A DNA stretch of 64,000 nucleotides from Calothrix sp. PCC 7103. Its GTDB lineage: Bacteria > Cyanobacteriota > Cyanobacteriia > Cyanobacteriales > Nostocaceae. Below the pieces are notes generated by a model that was given only the letters and a program-made list of their open reading frames with translations, made no database searches and was not told the origin of the DNA. A program made the translations under genes and the position numbers. Of this stretch, positions 55,874 to 62,553 are shown piece by piece. Each line of letters begins with the position of its first letter. Position 1 is the first letter of the stretch. The stretch spans positions 924,904 to 988,903 of the forward strand of contig NZ_KB217478.1 of assembly GCF_000331305.1 (NCBI RefSeq), in the 5' to 3' direction.

Positions 55874-55974
55874 TCTTACACAAGAAGTTTAACATTTCTT
55901 ACACAACAAGACTTGATAATCTTACACAAGATGTTATCATAATTTCAATCCTACACAAGATTGTGTGTAGGATT
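55874..55974. promoter_or_regulatory. Operator or iteron array TCTTACACAAGA
   Basis: TCTTACACAAGA at 55874 and 55920, TCTTACACAACA at 55897, TCCTACACAAGA at 55949: starts are spaced 23, 23 and 29 bp, about two to three helical turns. The last is part of a near-perfect palindrome, AATCCTACACAAGATT then GTGTGTAGGATT. They lie immediately upstream of the RHH gene and in the divergent interval before 56151, so they may be repressor operators, replication iterons or both. Confidence 0.75.
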
Positions 55975-56150
55975 AACGAGAAAACTTGTATACGACCGAT
56001 AGCCGCTGACTAGTGGTTTATCCCGCAGCGCGTCTATACATTGAAAGTATCGAACAGCCAAAACCCTTGCTTTATCTACGTTGTGAGCAATGCCTTAAAC
56101 AAAAAAATCGCAGTAAACACCATTAACACAGGAGGTATTCAATAAGTTAA
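55975..56150. other. Leader of the rightward operon
   Basis: Non-coding. A strong AGGAGG occurs at about 56131, but 15 bases before the ATG at 56151, which is unusually far. No other structure recognised. Confidence 0.35.
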
Positions 56151-56516
56151 ATGTCAGAAAACACGGTATTAAATGGCAATAGAGACGCCGTAAACAGTAC
56201 CAATAAGCCAGATAAAAAGCCTAAGAAAGCGAGGTATCTACCTGGTTTACCTATAGCAAGCAGCGCAAAGGATACCAATAAAGGTGTTATTGAGGTGGCA
56301 GTTAATAGAGCGCCTGCGGAGTTTTCAGCACTTGACTTATACGAATTATTCTCGACCGTTGAGGACGGCAACGACGTGATGATTAAAGTCACCTGCTCAA
56401 AAGCAGCTAGGTTGTCTGACGGCAAGCCGTTTTTAACAGGAGGGGGTCGCGTTTACCGAGTCAACTACCTCAGTTTCAAGCCTATTAGTAATAGCGAAAA
56501 TTCCAAGCCAGCATAA
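56151..56516 (+). CDS. Hypothetical protein, possible single-stranded-DNA-binding type
   Basis: 121 residues. A basic N-terminal third (NKPDKKPKKARYLPGLP) precedes a compact beta-rich domain (GVIEVAVNRAPAEFSALDLY then DVMIKVTCSKAARLSDGKPF). First gene of the rightward operon next to the presumed origin. Size, position and basic N-terminus suit a replication accessory or ssDNA-binding protein, but no OB-fold motif can be shown. Confidence 0.5.
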   Translation: MSENTVLNGNRDAVNSTNKPDKKPKKARYLPGLPIASSAKDTNKGVIEVAVNRAPAEFSALDLYELFSTVEDGNDVMIKVTCSKAARLSDGKPFLTGGGRVYRVNYLSFKPISNSENSKPA

Positions 56517-56569
56517 TGATTGATGCGCTATGCCGGCTATTAGTTCACTCACTGGGAGTTACCTAAATA

Positions 56570-56757
56570 TGACAGATAAGTACATTGAAAAGCAACTAAA
56601 CCAATACAATCAGTACGATTCTCAAGAAATCAAAGACGATGCCTTGTATAGATTAGGAACTTATCTAGAGGTTATAGAGGTTGATAGCGCAAAATTAACA
56701 CCCGAACAGCGTGAAACCGTTATTAATGCGGTAGAAGAGGTGAAAAGAAATGGCTGA
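56570..56757 (+). CDS. Hypothetical small protein
   Basis: About 62 residues from ATG 56570 (MTDKYIEKQLNQYNQYD); an earlier start at 56530 is possible. Acidic and helical, ending LTPEQRETVINAVEEVKRNG. The stop overlaps the next start by eight bases. No family recognised. Confidence 0.5.
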
Positions 56758-56959
56758 TATCAACCAAGCTGTTTACAATGCAAGTCTTGAAGCGCTTGTT
56801 AGTGCAGGTGTCCCAGAGCCACTGGCGGATGCCGCTTCTAGAATAGTTGCTAGCGACGATGAAACTCAACTGGGTTTGGGTCGTAACGATGCTGATATAC
56901 AAGTTTGTCAGTCAGTTGCTCAAATTTACACACAACTGACTCAAGGAGACAGCAACTAA
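56750..56959 (+). CDS. Hypothetical small protein
   Basis: 69 residues, acidic and helical (ADINQAVYNASLEALVSAGV). One-base overlap (TAATG) with the following gene. Unknown function. Confidence 0.5.
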   Translation: MADINQAVYNASLEALVSAGVPEPLADAASRIVASDDETQLGLGRNDADIQVCQSVAQIYTQLTQGDSN

Positions 56960-57108
56960 TGAACGACGCTACTACTTTGTATTTAGTAGTAGCGGCCCTT
57001 GCTGCTACCACTTTTTTACAATTCGGGAAAAGCGAATTACAGGATAAATTGAACACCTGTAACTCCGAGTACAAGGGATTCAGGGAAGGGGTGATTTATG
57101 GAAAATAA
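56959..57108 (+). CDS. Small membrane protein preceding the ATPase
   Basis: 49 residues: an N-terminal hydrophobic helix (TLYLVVAALAATTFLQF) then a charged tail (GKSELQDKLNTCNSEYKGFR). Its stop overlaps the ATPase start by 11 bases, so the two are coupled. It may anchor or assemble with the membrane ATPase. Confidence 0.6.
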   Translation: MNDATTLYLVVAALAATTFLQFGKSELQDKLNTCNSEYKGFREGVIYGK

Positions 57109-58240
57109 CCGCTTACGCCGCATTGAATGGGTTGATTTAAAACTACCGTCCCTCAAAGACTTTGACCGCTTTTTTGGTTGGGCGGTTGGGAGAGTATGTT
57201 TTTCTGTTTGGCTGTTCGGGTTAAATACTATTCGCGTAACCTGCAAAGTAACTTTAGCGGTTATTGACCAGACGGAAAAGGGGACTTATCGACTACTCGA
57301 AGTTTACGAACAACTACCCCACATGGGGATAACAGAAGCTAAATATATAGATGCTTCTGTTGTCGAAGTTGGGAAAGTAACACCCATTACCGATATCATC
57401 ACCGCGATTGAAGGTAAGCAGCTGATGATAATTGGGGAGATGGGTACTGGGAAAAGCACCATTGCCCAGTACCTCGCTTACACCGTTGGTGGGAGGGTGA
57501 AAGTGTATGAGTGCGAAGGGACGCCCGACGATTGGGCGGGTTTAGAGGTAATTGGTAAAGGTGAAGATTGGGAAAGTATTAATCAAGGTATGCTTGCTGA
57601 CCTCGATGACCTATCAAGCCAAATGCAGTTACGCAACGAAAAGGGTGAATCCGCATTGAGCGGTACAGAAAAGGTGATTATCTGTGAGGAGTACCCGGAG
57701 TTGGTTTCCAAGGTTGAAGCGTCGGGTGAATGGCTAGAACGTCACGCGCGTAGAGGCAGAAAAGCCCGACGATTCACAGTTTTACTCTCTCAATACGACC
57801 GTGTAGCAGCTTGGGGAATTGAGGGGAAAGCCGACTTGGCTGACGCTTTTTACCGTTTACGGCTTGGTAAGAAAGCGGTTGCACACGCTAAAAGCTTGAA
57901 GCGTGAAGATTTAATTGAGTGGTTAAAAATTGACCGTTCACACTGTTTACTCGACGATGAGCCGTGTAAATTACCTGCTTACCGAGAGATGAAATCAGTT
58001 ACACAGCGGTTATTCTTAACCCCCGTTGATCAAAAATTGGTAACGTCTGAAACGACCGTACAGCAAGCATTTCAGCCGCCGGAGCCGCACCCGAACCAAG
58101 ATTTAGAAGCGCTCAAAAAAGCCGTAAAAGCCTGTGCTGACGCGGGTTTGAGCGATTCCAAAATCATTAAAGATATTTTGGGCTGTTCCGGCAATCGTTA
58201 CCAATCGGGCAAGCAACTGCTAGAAAAACTGAGGGGTTAG
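57098..58240 (+). CDS. Membrane-associated P-loop ATPase (FtsK/HerA/Zot-like)
   Basis: 380 residues. An N-terminal hydrophobic region (FFGWAVGRVCFSVWLFGLNT) is followed by Walker A GEMGTGKSTIAQYLAY (near residue 120), Walker B-like KVIICEEYPEL (near 190) and RRFTVLLSQYDRVAAWGI, a sensor-like strand. The C-terminal about 50 residues (ADAGLSDSKIIKDILGCSGN) look like a winged-helix or DNA-reading module. It could pump DNA: genome packaging in a non-tailed virus, filamentous-phage export (Zot-type) or conjugation. Sequence alone does not choose. Confidence 0.7.
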   Translation: MENNRLRRIEWVDLKLPSLKDFDRFFGWAVGRVCFSVWLFGLNTIRVTCKVTLAVIDQTEKGTYRLLEVYEQLPHMGITEAKYIDASVVEVGKVTPITDIITAIEGKQLMIIGEMGTGKSTIAQYLAYTVGGRVKVYECEGTPDDWAGLEVIGKGEDWESINQGMLADLDDLSSQMQLRNEKGESALSGTEKVIICEEYPELVSKVEASGEWLERHARRGRKARRFTVLLSQYDRVAAWGIEGKADLADAFYRLRLGKKAVAHAKSLKREDLIEWLKIDRSHCLLDDEPCKLPAYREMKSVTQRLFLTPVDQKLVTSETTVQQAFQPPEPHPNQDLEALKKAVKACADAGLSDSKIIKDILGCSGNRYQSGKQLLEKLRG

Positions 58241-58241
58241 C

Positions 58242-58460
58242 ATGAGCGACTATAAAAATCATTACTGGGTTAATTTTTCTTCGGACGAGTACCAGGACGC
58301 AACATTAATACATTCGACAGATAAAATCTATAACGATGCGAATGAATGGGCCGAGGACGAACAAAAAAACACAGGAGATACGGGGATTCAAGTATGGGAA
58401 TTTCAACAAGTACCTGGGATTGTAGCGGATGTTATTGACTTCTTTAGAGGTGAAAAATGA
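58242..58460 (+). CDS. Hypothetical small acidic protein
   Basis: 72 residues starting MSDYKNHYWVNFSSDEYQDA and ending VADVIDFFRGEK. Two bases after the ATPase stop and overlapping the next start by four bases. No family recognised. Confidence 0.55.
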   Translation: MSDYKNHYWVNFSSDEYQDATLIHSTDKIYNDANEWAEDEQKNTGDTGIQVWEFQQVPGIVADVIDFFRGEK

Positions 58461-58744
58461 AACCACCAATTGAACAAGCAAAAGAAAATATCTTAAAAGT
58501 ACTTCGGGAGAATAGCGGCATGGATGAAATTGTTTACCCATGCTTACCTGAAGACTTGGCTGATTACAGAAGCGCGCTTGATTTAGTTGAAGTGCAGCGG
58601 GAGTTTAGGCGCCGTGGTGTTAGAGCTAGAGCCGTAGATTGTCGAACAGTCCAACCACAGCAACCTCAAATAGTAATAGCAACTTACGATGGCGCTATAA
58701 ACGGGAATCTTGACAACTATCTAAAAAGCAAAGGACTTCAATAA
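58457..58744 (+). CDS. Hypothetical small protein
   Basis: 95 residues, alpha/beta, with SALDLVEVQREFRRRGVRAR then QIVIATYDGAINGNLDNYLK. Overlaps neighbours by four bases and one base. Unknown function; possibly nucleic-acid-related. Confidence 0.5.
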   Translation: MKPPIEQAKENILKVLRENSGMDEIVYPCLPEDLADYRSALDLVEVQREFRRRGVRARAVDCRTVQPQQPQIVIATYDGAINGNLDNYLKSKGLQ

Positions 58745-58992
58745 TGACAATATCTCAACTTGAAAAATGCCCAAGCTGTAACTCCACAAATACAGCATTT
58801 AATAATGAGTTTGGGTACCACCAATGCAATGAATGCGGCAATCACTGGGCACATGACAAAGATGACCCGGACTATGAAGAATTTATTATTGACGATGTAA
58901 TTCATTGCCCTAATTGCAATGCACCGTATCACGAAACATTGCCCGATTGGGTAGCTTTTAGGACTTGTGGGGAATGTAGGCATGAGTGGTAA
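58744..58992 (+). CDS. Double zinc-ribbon protein
   Basis: 82 residues with two CxxC...CxxC ribbons: CPSCNSTNTAFNN to CNECGNHW, and CPNCNAPYHE to CGECRHEW. Likely a small nucleic-acid-binding or regulatory zinc protein, as phage early operons often carry. It overlaps the next gene by eleven bases. Confidence 0.7.
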   Translation: MTISQLEKCPSCNSTNTAFNNEFGYHQCNECGNHWAHDKDDPDYEEFIIDDVIHCPNCNAPYHETLPDWVAFRTCGECRHEW

Positions 58993-59173
58993 AAAGCGGG
59001 AATTTGAAAAAGGTTACTACCCTTGCCCAATTTGCGGGAGAATGACCCTTCATGACTGGGTGTCACCAATGGACGTACAGGAATACGAAATTTGGGACTA
59101 TAAAAACCCAATTCCAGACGATATATTTGTTTGCTTAAAATGCCAAAAAGTTGACATCGATGACGAAGCCTAG
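58982..59173 (+). CDS. Zinc-ribbon protein
   Basis: 63 residues from ATG 58982, with YYPCPICGRMTLHDW and FVCLKCQKVDI forming a single four-cysteine ribbon. Last gene before the ribozyme region; 16 bases separate its stop from the first ribozyme stem. Confidence 0.65.
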   Translation: MSGKKREFEKGYYPCPICGRMTLHDWVSPMDVQEYEIWDYKNPIPDDIFVCLKCQKVDIDDEA

Positions 59174-59189
59174 ATTTTGGTTTGACTTA

Positions 59190-59265
59190 TAGTATCGCCT
59201 GACGAGCCGGTTAGCCCGCCGGCGAAACACTGCCCTCTCTGGTAGTGTAGCGACTTGGGCAACTA
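59190..59265 (+). ncRNA. Hammerhead ribozyme, type I
   Basis: All core elements are in order: CTGACGA (59199-59205), stem II GCCGG/CCGGC (59206-59210 with 59219-59223) around loop TTAGCCCG, GAAA (59224-59227), stem III CACTGCC/GGTAGTG (59228-59234 with 59241-59247, one G-U pair) around loop CTCTCT, then TA. Stem I is TCGC/GCGA (59195-59198 with 59250-59253), extended by TAGT/ACTA (59190-59193 with 59262-59265) across an asymmetric internal loop. That internal loop sits where loop II could dock. Cleavage is predicted after A59249. The conserved nucleotides match the family consensus without exception. Confidence 0.92.
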
Positions 59266-59454
59266 AGGCGCCAGTATCAACAAAAGTAACTTAGGGCTTT
59301 GATACCGAAGCAAGCTAAAGCTTTTATTATTTCGCAAGCTCGGTTACTAGTTGGTATTGCTCCTGCTGTCTTGAGAGTGAATTAAGCTCATCGGGCTTTT
59401 GGGTGATTCGCAGACACTCGCAGGATATTTTTTACGATTCGACCCGTAACACCC
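59250..59454 (+). ncRNA. Structured leader RNA, candidate IS110 bridge RNA
   Basis: No gene fits between the ribozyme and the recombinase start. Predicted stems: GTATCAA/TTGATAC (59274-59280 with 59299-59305) with an 18-base loop; AAGC-TAAA-GCTT near 59314; and a long arm made of GAGTG/CACTC (59375-59379 with 59415-59419), GAAT/ATTC (59379-59382 with 59406-59409) and AAGC/GCTT (59384-59387 with 59395-59398) with internal loops. IS110-group recombinases use bridge RNAs transcribed from the non-coding end upstream of the gene, which is this position and size. Assignment as bridge RNA is inference. Confidence 0.55.
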
Positions 59455-60651
59455 ATGACAAAACAATTAAGAATTTTGGGGCTTGACGTTAGTAAAGCCT
59501 CTGTTTCTGCTTGCTTGCTTGACGAGAAACCTAGCGAACCACGTAACTATTATTACAAATGTAAATTCCTAAATTTACCAGCTAACAAATCGGGAATAGA
59601 AGCATTGCTCGCACTCAATCCAGATGTAGCAGTATTAGAGCCGACCGGGAATAATTACAGCCAAATCTGGAAACACCACTTAACCAATGCGGGAGTAAAG
59701 GTATTGTTCGTCGGTCACAAAGAGCTTAGAAATTACCGGGCTTATCAGCTTAATCTACCCGACAAAGACGATAACGCGGATAGTTTAGCGCTTGCGTGTT
59801 ACTGGTTTGACTATCACCTTTCACCCGCGCGTTTCGTTGCTACCTATGATGAAAATATTAGTAAAATCCGAGAATTAATATTTAAACTTGAACACCTTAA
59901 CAGGCTACAAAACCCTGTTATCAATAGGTTACGTCAAGATTTAGCTCATCAATTCCCAGAAGTTGCATTAGTAAATTCCCGTCGCGGCAACGCTGGACTA
60001 GTACCGTTACTTTGGGGATGGGTCGCAGGTGAGAGGGTTTCTAAAAAGTACGATTATTTATATAGCCAGAGTATCGGCTTGGGTTTGACCGATTCGACGC
60101 GCGCGCGTGCCGAAATTATTTGCTCATTACAACGTCAAGAAATGTTAGTTGAGCAAGAATTACGGGAATTATTAAATAATCCTGCTTTCGAGTGCTACAA
60201 AAAAGTATTCGGGGTATTTAATTTTGGTGAGCGGTTAGCTTGGGTACTAATCGCTTACATTTACCCAATCGAGCAATTTTTGGTAGATGGTAAACCAGAG
60301 ATACGTATATGCAGGGGACGTAATTCAGGTAAACCAACCAAGCACTACTTGTCACTACGTAGATTCCAGAAAGTCTTGGGTGTGGCGCCTGTACAGGAAT
60401 CATCAGGAGATAAACGCGCTGTAAAAGCTCATAACGGCTCAAAGCTATGCCGTAAAGCCCTTTGGCAGTGGGTGTTTACAGCATTGGAACCAAAAGCGCG
60501 GCGCCGCAATACCGAGGTAATAAAATCACTATGCGACTACCTAGATAGAGAAAAATTAAGCGGTAAACCAGTTCGCTTGATTCGTTCGCGCGTTGCCGCT
60601 AAAGCTATTAAATTACTATTTCGTGAATTGACTAAACATGAATCAAATTAG
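59455..60651 (+). CDS. IS110-family transposase (DEDD recombinase)
   Basis: 398 residues. The RuvC-like N-terminal domain has LGLDVSKASVSACLLD (Asp), VAVLEPTGNN (Glu) and LPDKDDNADSLALACY (Asp-Asp), the DEDD set. The C-terminal Tnp_20 domain has FQKVLGVAPVQESSGDKRA, containing the catalytic serine, followed by KLCRKALWQWVF. The enzyme cuts and joins DNA through a serine and is guided by a structured RNA. Its 3' end overlaps a zinc-protein gene by 14 bases, unlike a free-standing IS, so it may be a fixed operon member. No terminal repeats were identified, which is normal for IS110. Confidence 0.88.
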   Translation: MTKQLRILGLDVSKASVSACLLDEKPSEPRNYYYKCKFLNLPANKSGIEALLALNPDVAVLEPTGNNYSQIWKHHLTNAGVKVLFVGHKELRNYRAYQLNLPDKDDNADSLALACYWFDYHLSPARFVATYDENISKIRELIFKLEHLNRLQNPVINRLRQDLAHQFPEVALVNSRRGNAGLVPLLWGWVAGERVSKKYDYLYSQSIGLGLTDSTRARAEIICSLQRQEMLVEQELRELLNNPAFECYKKVFGVFNFGERLAWVLIAYIYPIEQFLVDGKPEIRICRGRNSGKPTKHYLSLRRFQKVLGVAPVQESSGDKRAVKAHNGSKLCRKALWQWVFTALEPKARRRNTEVIKSLCDYLDREKLSGKPVRLIRSRVAAKAIKLLFRELTKHESN

Positions 60652-60865
60652 ATGTACTGACGTTAGTTTTTTAGTGCGACGTGAAGCCGGTCCAGGCTGT
60701 TTATGCTCACGCTGCTTACTTCCAATTTTTGACAAATTGATCAAAATTGTCCCAATTACCGACCCCGCATTAATGGCAGAAGATAGAGAGTGGCGTTATC
60801 ACTTGATGTGCTTGGACAAGCGCAAAGCCAATTGGGGGGAGAGTTACCAAAAGTTACCATTTTGA
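60638..60865 (+). CDS. Small cysteine-rich protein
   Basis: 75 residues with CLCSRCLLP and a later WRYHLMCLDKRK, giving a CxxC...HxxC zinc-binding pattern. It overlaps the recombinase gene by 14 bases, so they are coupled. Possibly a DNA-binding helper; no family recognised. Confidence 0.55.
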   Translation: MNQIRCTDVSFLVRREAGPGCLCSRCLLPIFDKLIKIVPITDPALMAEDREWRYHLMCLDKRKANWGESYQKLPF

Positions 60866-60881
60866 GGGTAAACGTTTACCC
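60866..60881. promoter_or_regulatory. Perfect palindrome GGGTAAACGTTTACCC
   Basis: A 16 bp perfect palindrome right after the cysteine-rich gene stop, preceded by two GTTACC direct repeats. It could be a terminator stem, an operator, or a site near the right border of the element. Confidence 0.5.
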
Positions 60882-60912
60882 TGTTATTAGAGTGAAATAA
60901 TAGAGGTTAACC

Positions 60913-61566
60913 GTGATGGTCAGTAAAGCATTTGAGGATACAGCTACAGCAGTAGATACAACACCAGAAACAAGTTTACATTTGTGGACTGTGGAAGACT
61001 ATCACCGCATGATTGACGCTGAAATTATTACGGAAGAACACAAAGTAGAATTACTCGAAGGTCAAATTATACAGATGAGTGCCCACAAACCTCTACATGC
61101 TTCAATTACACAAATATCATCTGATTATATTAGGGATTTGTTAAGACAAAAGGCAACTATTAGAGTGCAGGCGCCAGTAACGTTACGTCCTAACTCAGAA
61201 CCTGAACCAGATGTAGCAGTTGTTCGCATCGACCCTCAAGGATACGCGACTGCTCATCCTACACCTGAAGATATCTACTTGCTTATAGAAGTCGCAGACA
61301 GAACTTTGAATAAAGACCGCAAAACAAAAGCATGTACTTACGCTAAAGCCAAAATATTAGAATATTTTGTTATAGACGTTAAATCTCAACAAGTGTATGT
61401 GTTTCGCGAACTAGGAAAAGATAATTATATGCAACAAGCTGTTTTAGATAAAAATGCTAAATTATCACTGGTTGCTTTTCCCGATGTTGAAATTGAAATT
61501 AAATATTTATTTGAACCGTTAATTACACCTACACCACCCATACCACCCACATCACCCACACCCTAA
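60913..61566 (+). CDS. Uma2-family (DUF820) putative endonuclease
   Basis: 217 residues. The PD-(D/E)xK-type core is SEPEPDVAVVRIDP, then YLLIEVADRTLNKDRKTKAC and KILEYFVIDVKSQQVYVFRE. These proteins form large paralogous sets in cyanobacteria; their biological role is unresolved. The C-terminal about 10 residues are Pro/Thr repeats. It is probably outside the virus-like element. Confidence 0.85.
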   Translation: MMVSKAFEDTATAVDTTPETSLHLWTVEDYHRMIDAEIITEEHKVELLEGQIIQMSAHKPLHASITQISSDYIRDLLRQKATIRVQAPVTLRPNSEPEPDVAVVRIDPQGYATAHPTPEDIYLLIEVADRTLNKDRKTKACTYAKAKILEYFVIDVKSQQVYVFRELGKDNYMQQAVLDKNAKLSLVAFPDVEIEIKYLFEPLITPTPPIPPTSPTP

Positions 61567-61633
61567 AGGGTAGGCTACACTAGCAAAGCCCACCTTCGTG
61601 GGCTAAAAGATGACAAAAGATGAAATTTAGAAC

Positions 61634-62125
61634 TTGCTATCTACCAAATTTATGACAGAAACAGGCAAAATTAGAATTGCAAAAGACAAAGCTGAATTAG
61701 TAAAATCTCTAACTATTTCAGGTGGTAAAACAGGGGCATTTCAAACCTTTGCGGATGTAGTTGTATTTGCTGCCACGTTAGGCGCCAAGCACAAAAAGCG
61801 CGTACCTTTAGAAGGAGTATCGAAAAAAGAACCGGGTCCGATACGTATAGAGCAATTTATATCAATGGGGTATGATGTAGTAATTAAATTATTAGCAGTC
61901 GTAGAAACTCAAAATGTAGAAATACTATCACCAACCGAAGAAGAGTTAGAGAAACAGCGTAATCAAATATTTGAAGAGTACGCCAACGGTGGGTTAGAAA
62001 TAATCCAAAATGAAGTACTTGGCGCCGTAGATTACCTAGAAAGAATCTTATTGCTACTCAGCTACGAACGCACAAGCAAAGACAGAGCAGAGGGAGAATT
62101 TGATTTAAGTAGATTTTTACCTTAA
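61634..62125 (+). CDS. Dnd system-associated protein 4-like
   Basis: 163 residues; a start at 61652 (MTETGKIRIAKDKAELVKSL) is also possible and looks better conserved. Landmarks are AFQTFADVVVFAATLGAKHK, GPIRIEQFISMGYDVVIKLL and GLEIIQNEVLGAVDYLERIL, a helical protein matching the small proteins annotated as dnd system-associated protein 4. Its presence on the far side of the virus-like element from the DndD-like gene suggests the Dnd-type locus was split by the insertion. Molecular role unknown. Family assignment is from memory of its pattern. Confidence 0.65.
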   Translation: MLSTKFMTETGKIRIAKDKAELVKSLTISGGKTGAFQTFADVVVFAATLGAKHKKRVPLEGVSKKEPGPIRIEQFISMGYDVVIKLLAVVETQNVEILSPTEEELEKQRNQIFEEYANGGLEIIQNEVLGAVDYLERILLLLSYERTSKDRAEGEFDLSRFLP

Positions 62126-62281
62126 TTAATACAAATATACACTCTAGGATGGAATAGCAGTTACTTAAGGGTTATAAGCATTACCCATACTGGTTCTCAC
62201 ATCACATTTTTATGTGGAAGCAATGCGCGAATGTCAATATTGTTCTCTTAATCAACCTCTGAACTAATGGAATAATAAATA
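62126..62281. other. Spacer with TGGAATAGCAGTTACTTAAGG repeat
   Basis: At 62143-62173 lies TAGGATGGAATAGCAGTTAC then TTAAGGGT. A near-copy (TAGGGTGGAATGGCACTTAC then TTAAGGGT) is at 63360-63390 in the same orientation. They bracket the second uma2 gene. No gene here. Confidence 0.5.
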
Positions 62282-62455
62282 ATGTGGAAAGATGAAATAT
62301 TAGAATAAATCCGCAGAATTCGTGAAGAACATGCTAAGGCTTTTAACTATGATTTGGAGGCGATGTTTGAGGATTTGCAGAAAAGACAGTATGAAGATGG
62401 TAGGCAAGTTGTGAATTTAACATCAAAGCAACCTACCCGCAAGTCATTACATTAA
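62282..62455 (+). pseudogene. Small helical protein gene broken by a nonsense codon
   Basis: Reads MWKDEILE, TAA, then IRRIREEHAKAFNYDLEAMF and EDLQKRQYEDGRQVVNLTSK. Cyanobacterial genomes carry many intact small proteins of the type MWKDEIVEEVRxxREEYAxxFNYDLxxI. Here codon nine is TAA where Glu is expected. Such genes may encode antitoxin-like partners. Confidence 0.6.
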
Positions 62456-62553
62456 AATACTGAAAATAAATAGATTGGGCGCCATTAAAGAAAGCGCTAC
62501 AATTAGAAATTATAAAAGCCACATACTCGTAAACTGCAAAGTAAGGAACAAGT

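Larger units (their letters stand above)
43835..60890. mobile_element. Virus-like integrated element, about 17 kb (borders approximate)
   Basis: Left border inferred from the dndD/phage-gene junction; right border placed before the uma2 gene at 60913 because phage-like genes stop there. It contains a minus-strand structural-type cluster, tyrosine recombinase, amidase endolysin, RHH regulator with operator array, Rep-like protein, P-loop ATPase, zinc-ribbon genes, a hammerhead ribozyme and an IS110-type recombinase. Dnd-type genes lie on both sides (41.8 and 61.6 kb), consistent with insertion into a defence locus. No terminase, portal or familiar capsid gene was recognised. Flanking att repeats were not found by eye. 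Confidence 0.6.

Noticed and set aside
55873-56150. Second hammerhead-like motif near CCGCTGACTAGTGG
   Set aside because: Only the CTGA part fits; no GAAA box and no pairing stems follow.
59455-60651. Treating the IS110 gene as an ordinary independent insertion sequence with defined ends
   Set aside because: Ends could not be seen, and the gene overlaps the next phage-like gene by 14 bases, so it was listed as a gene within the element.
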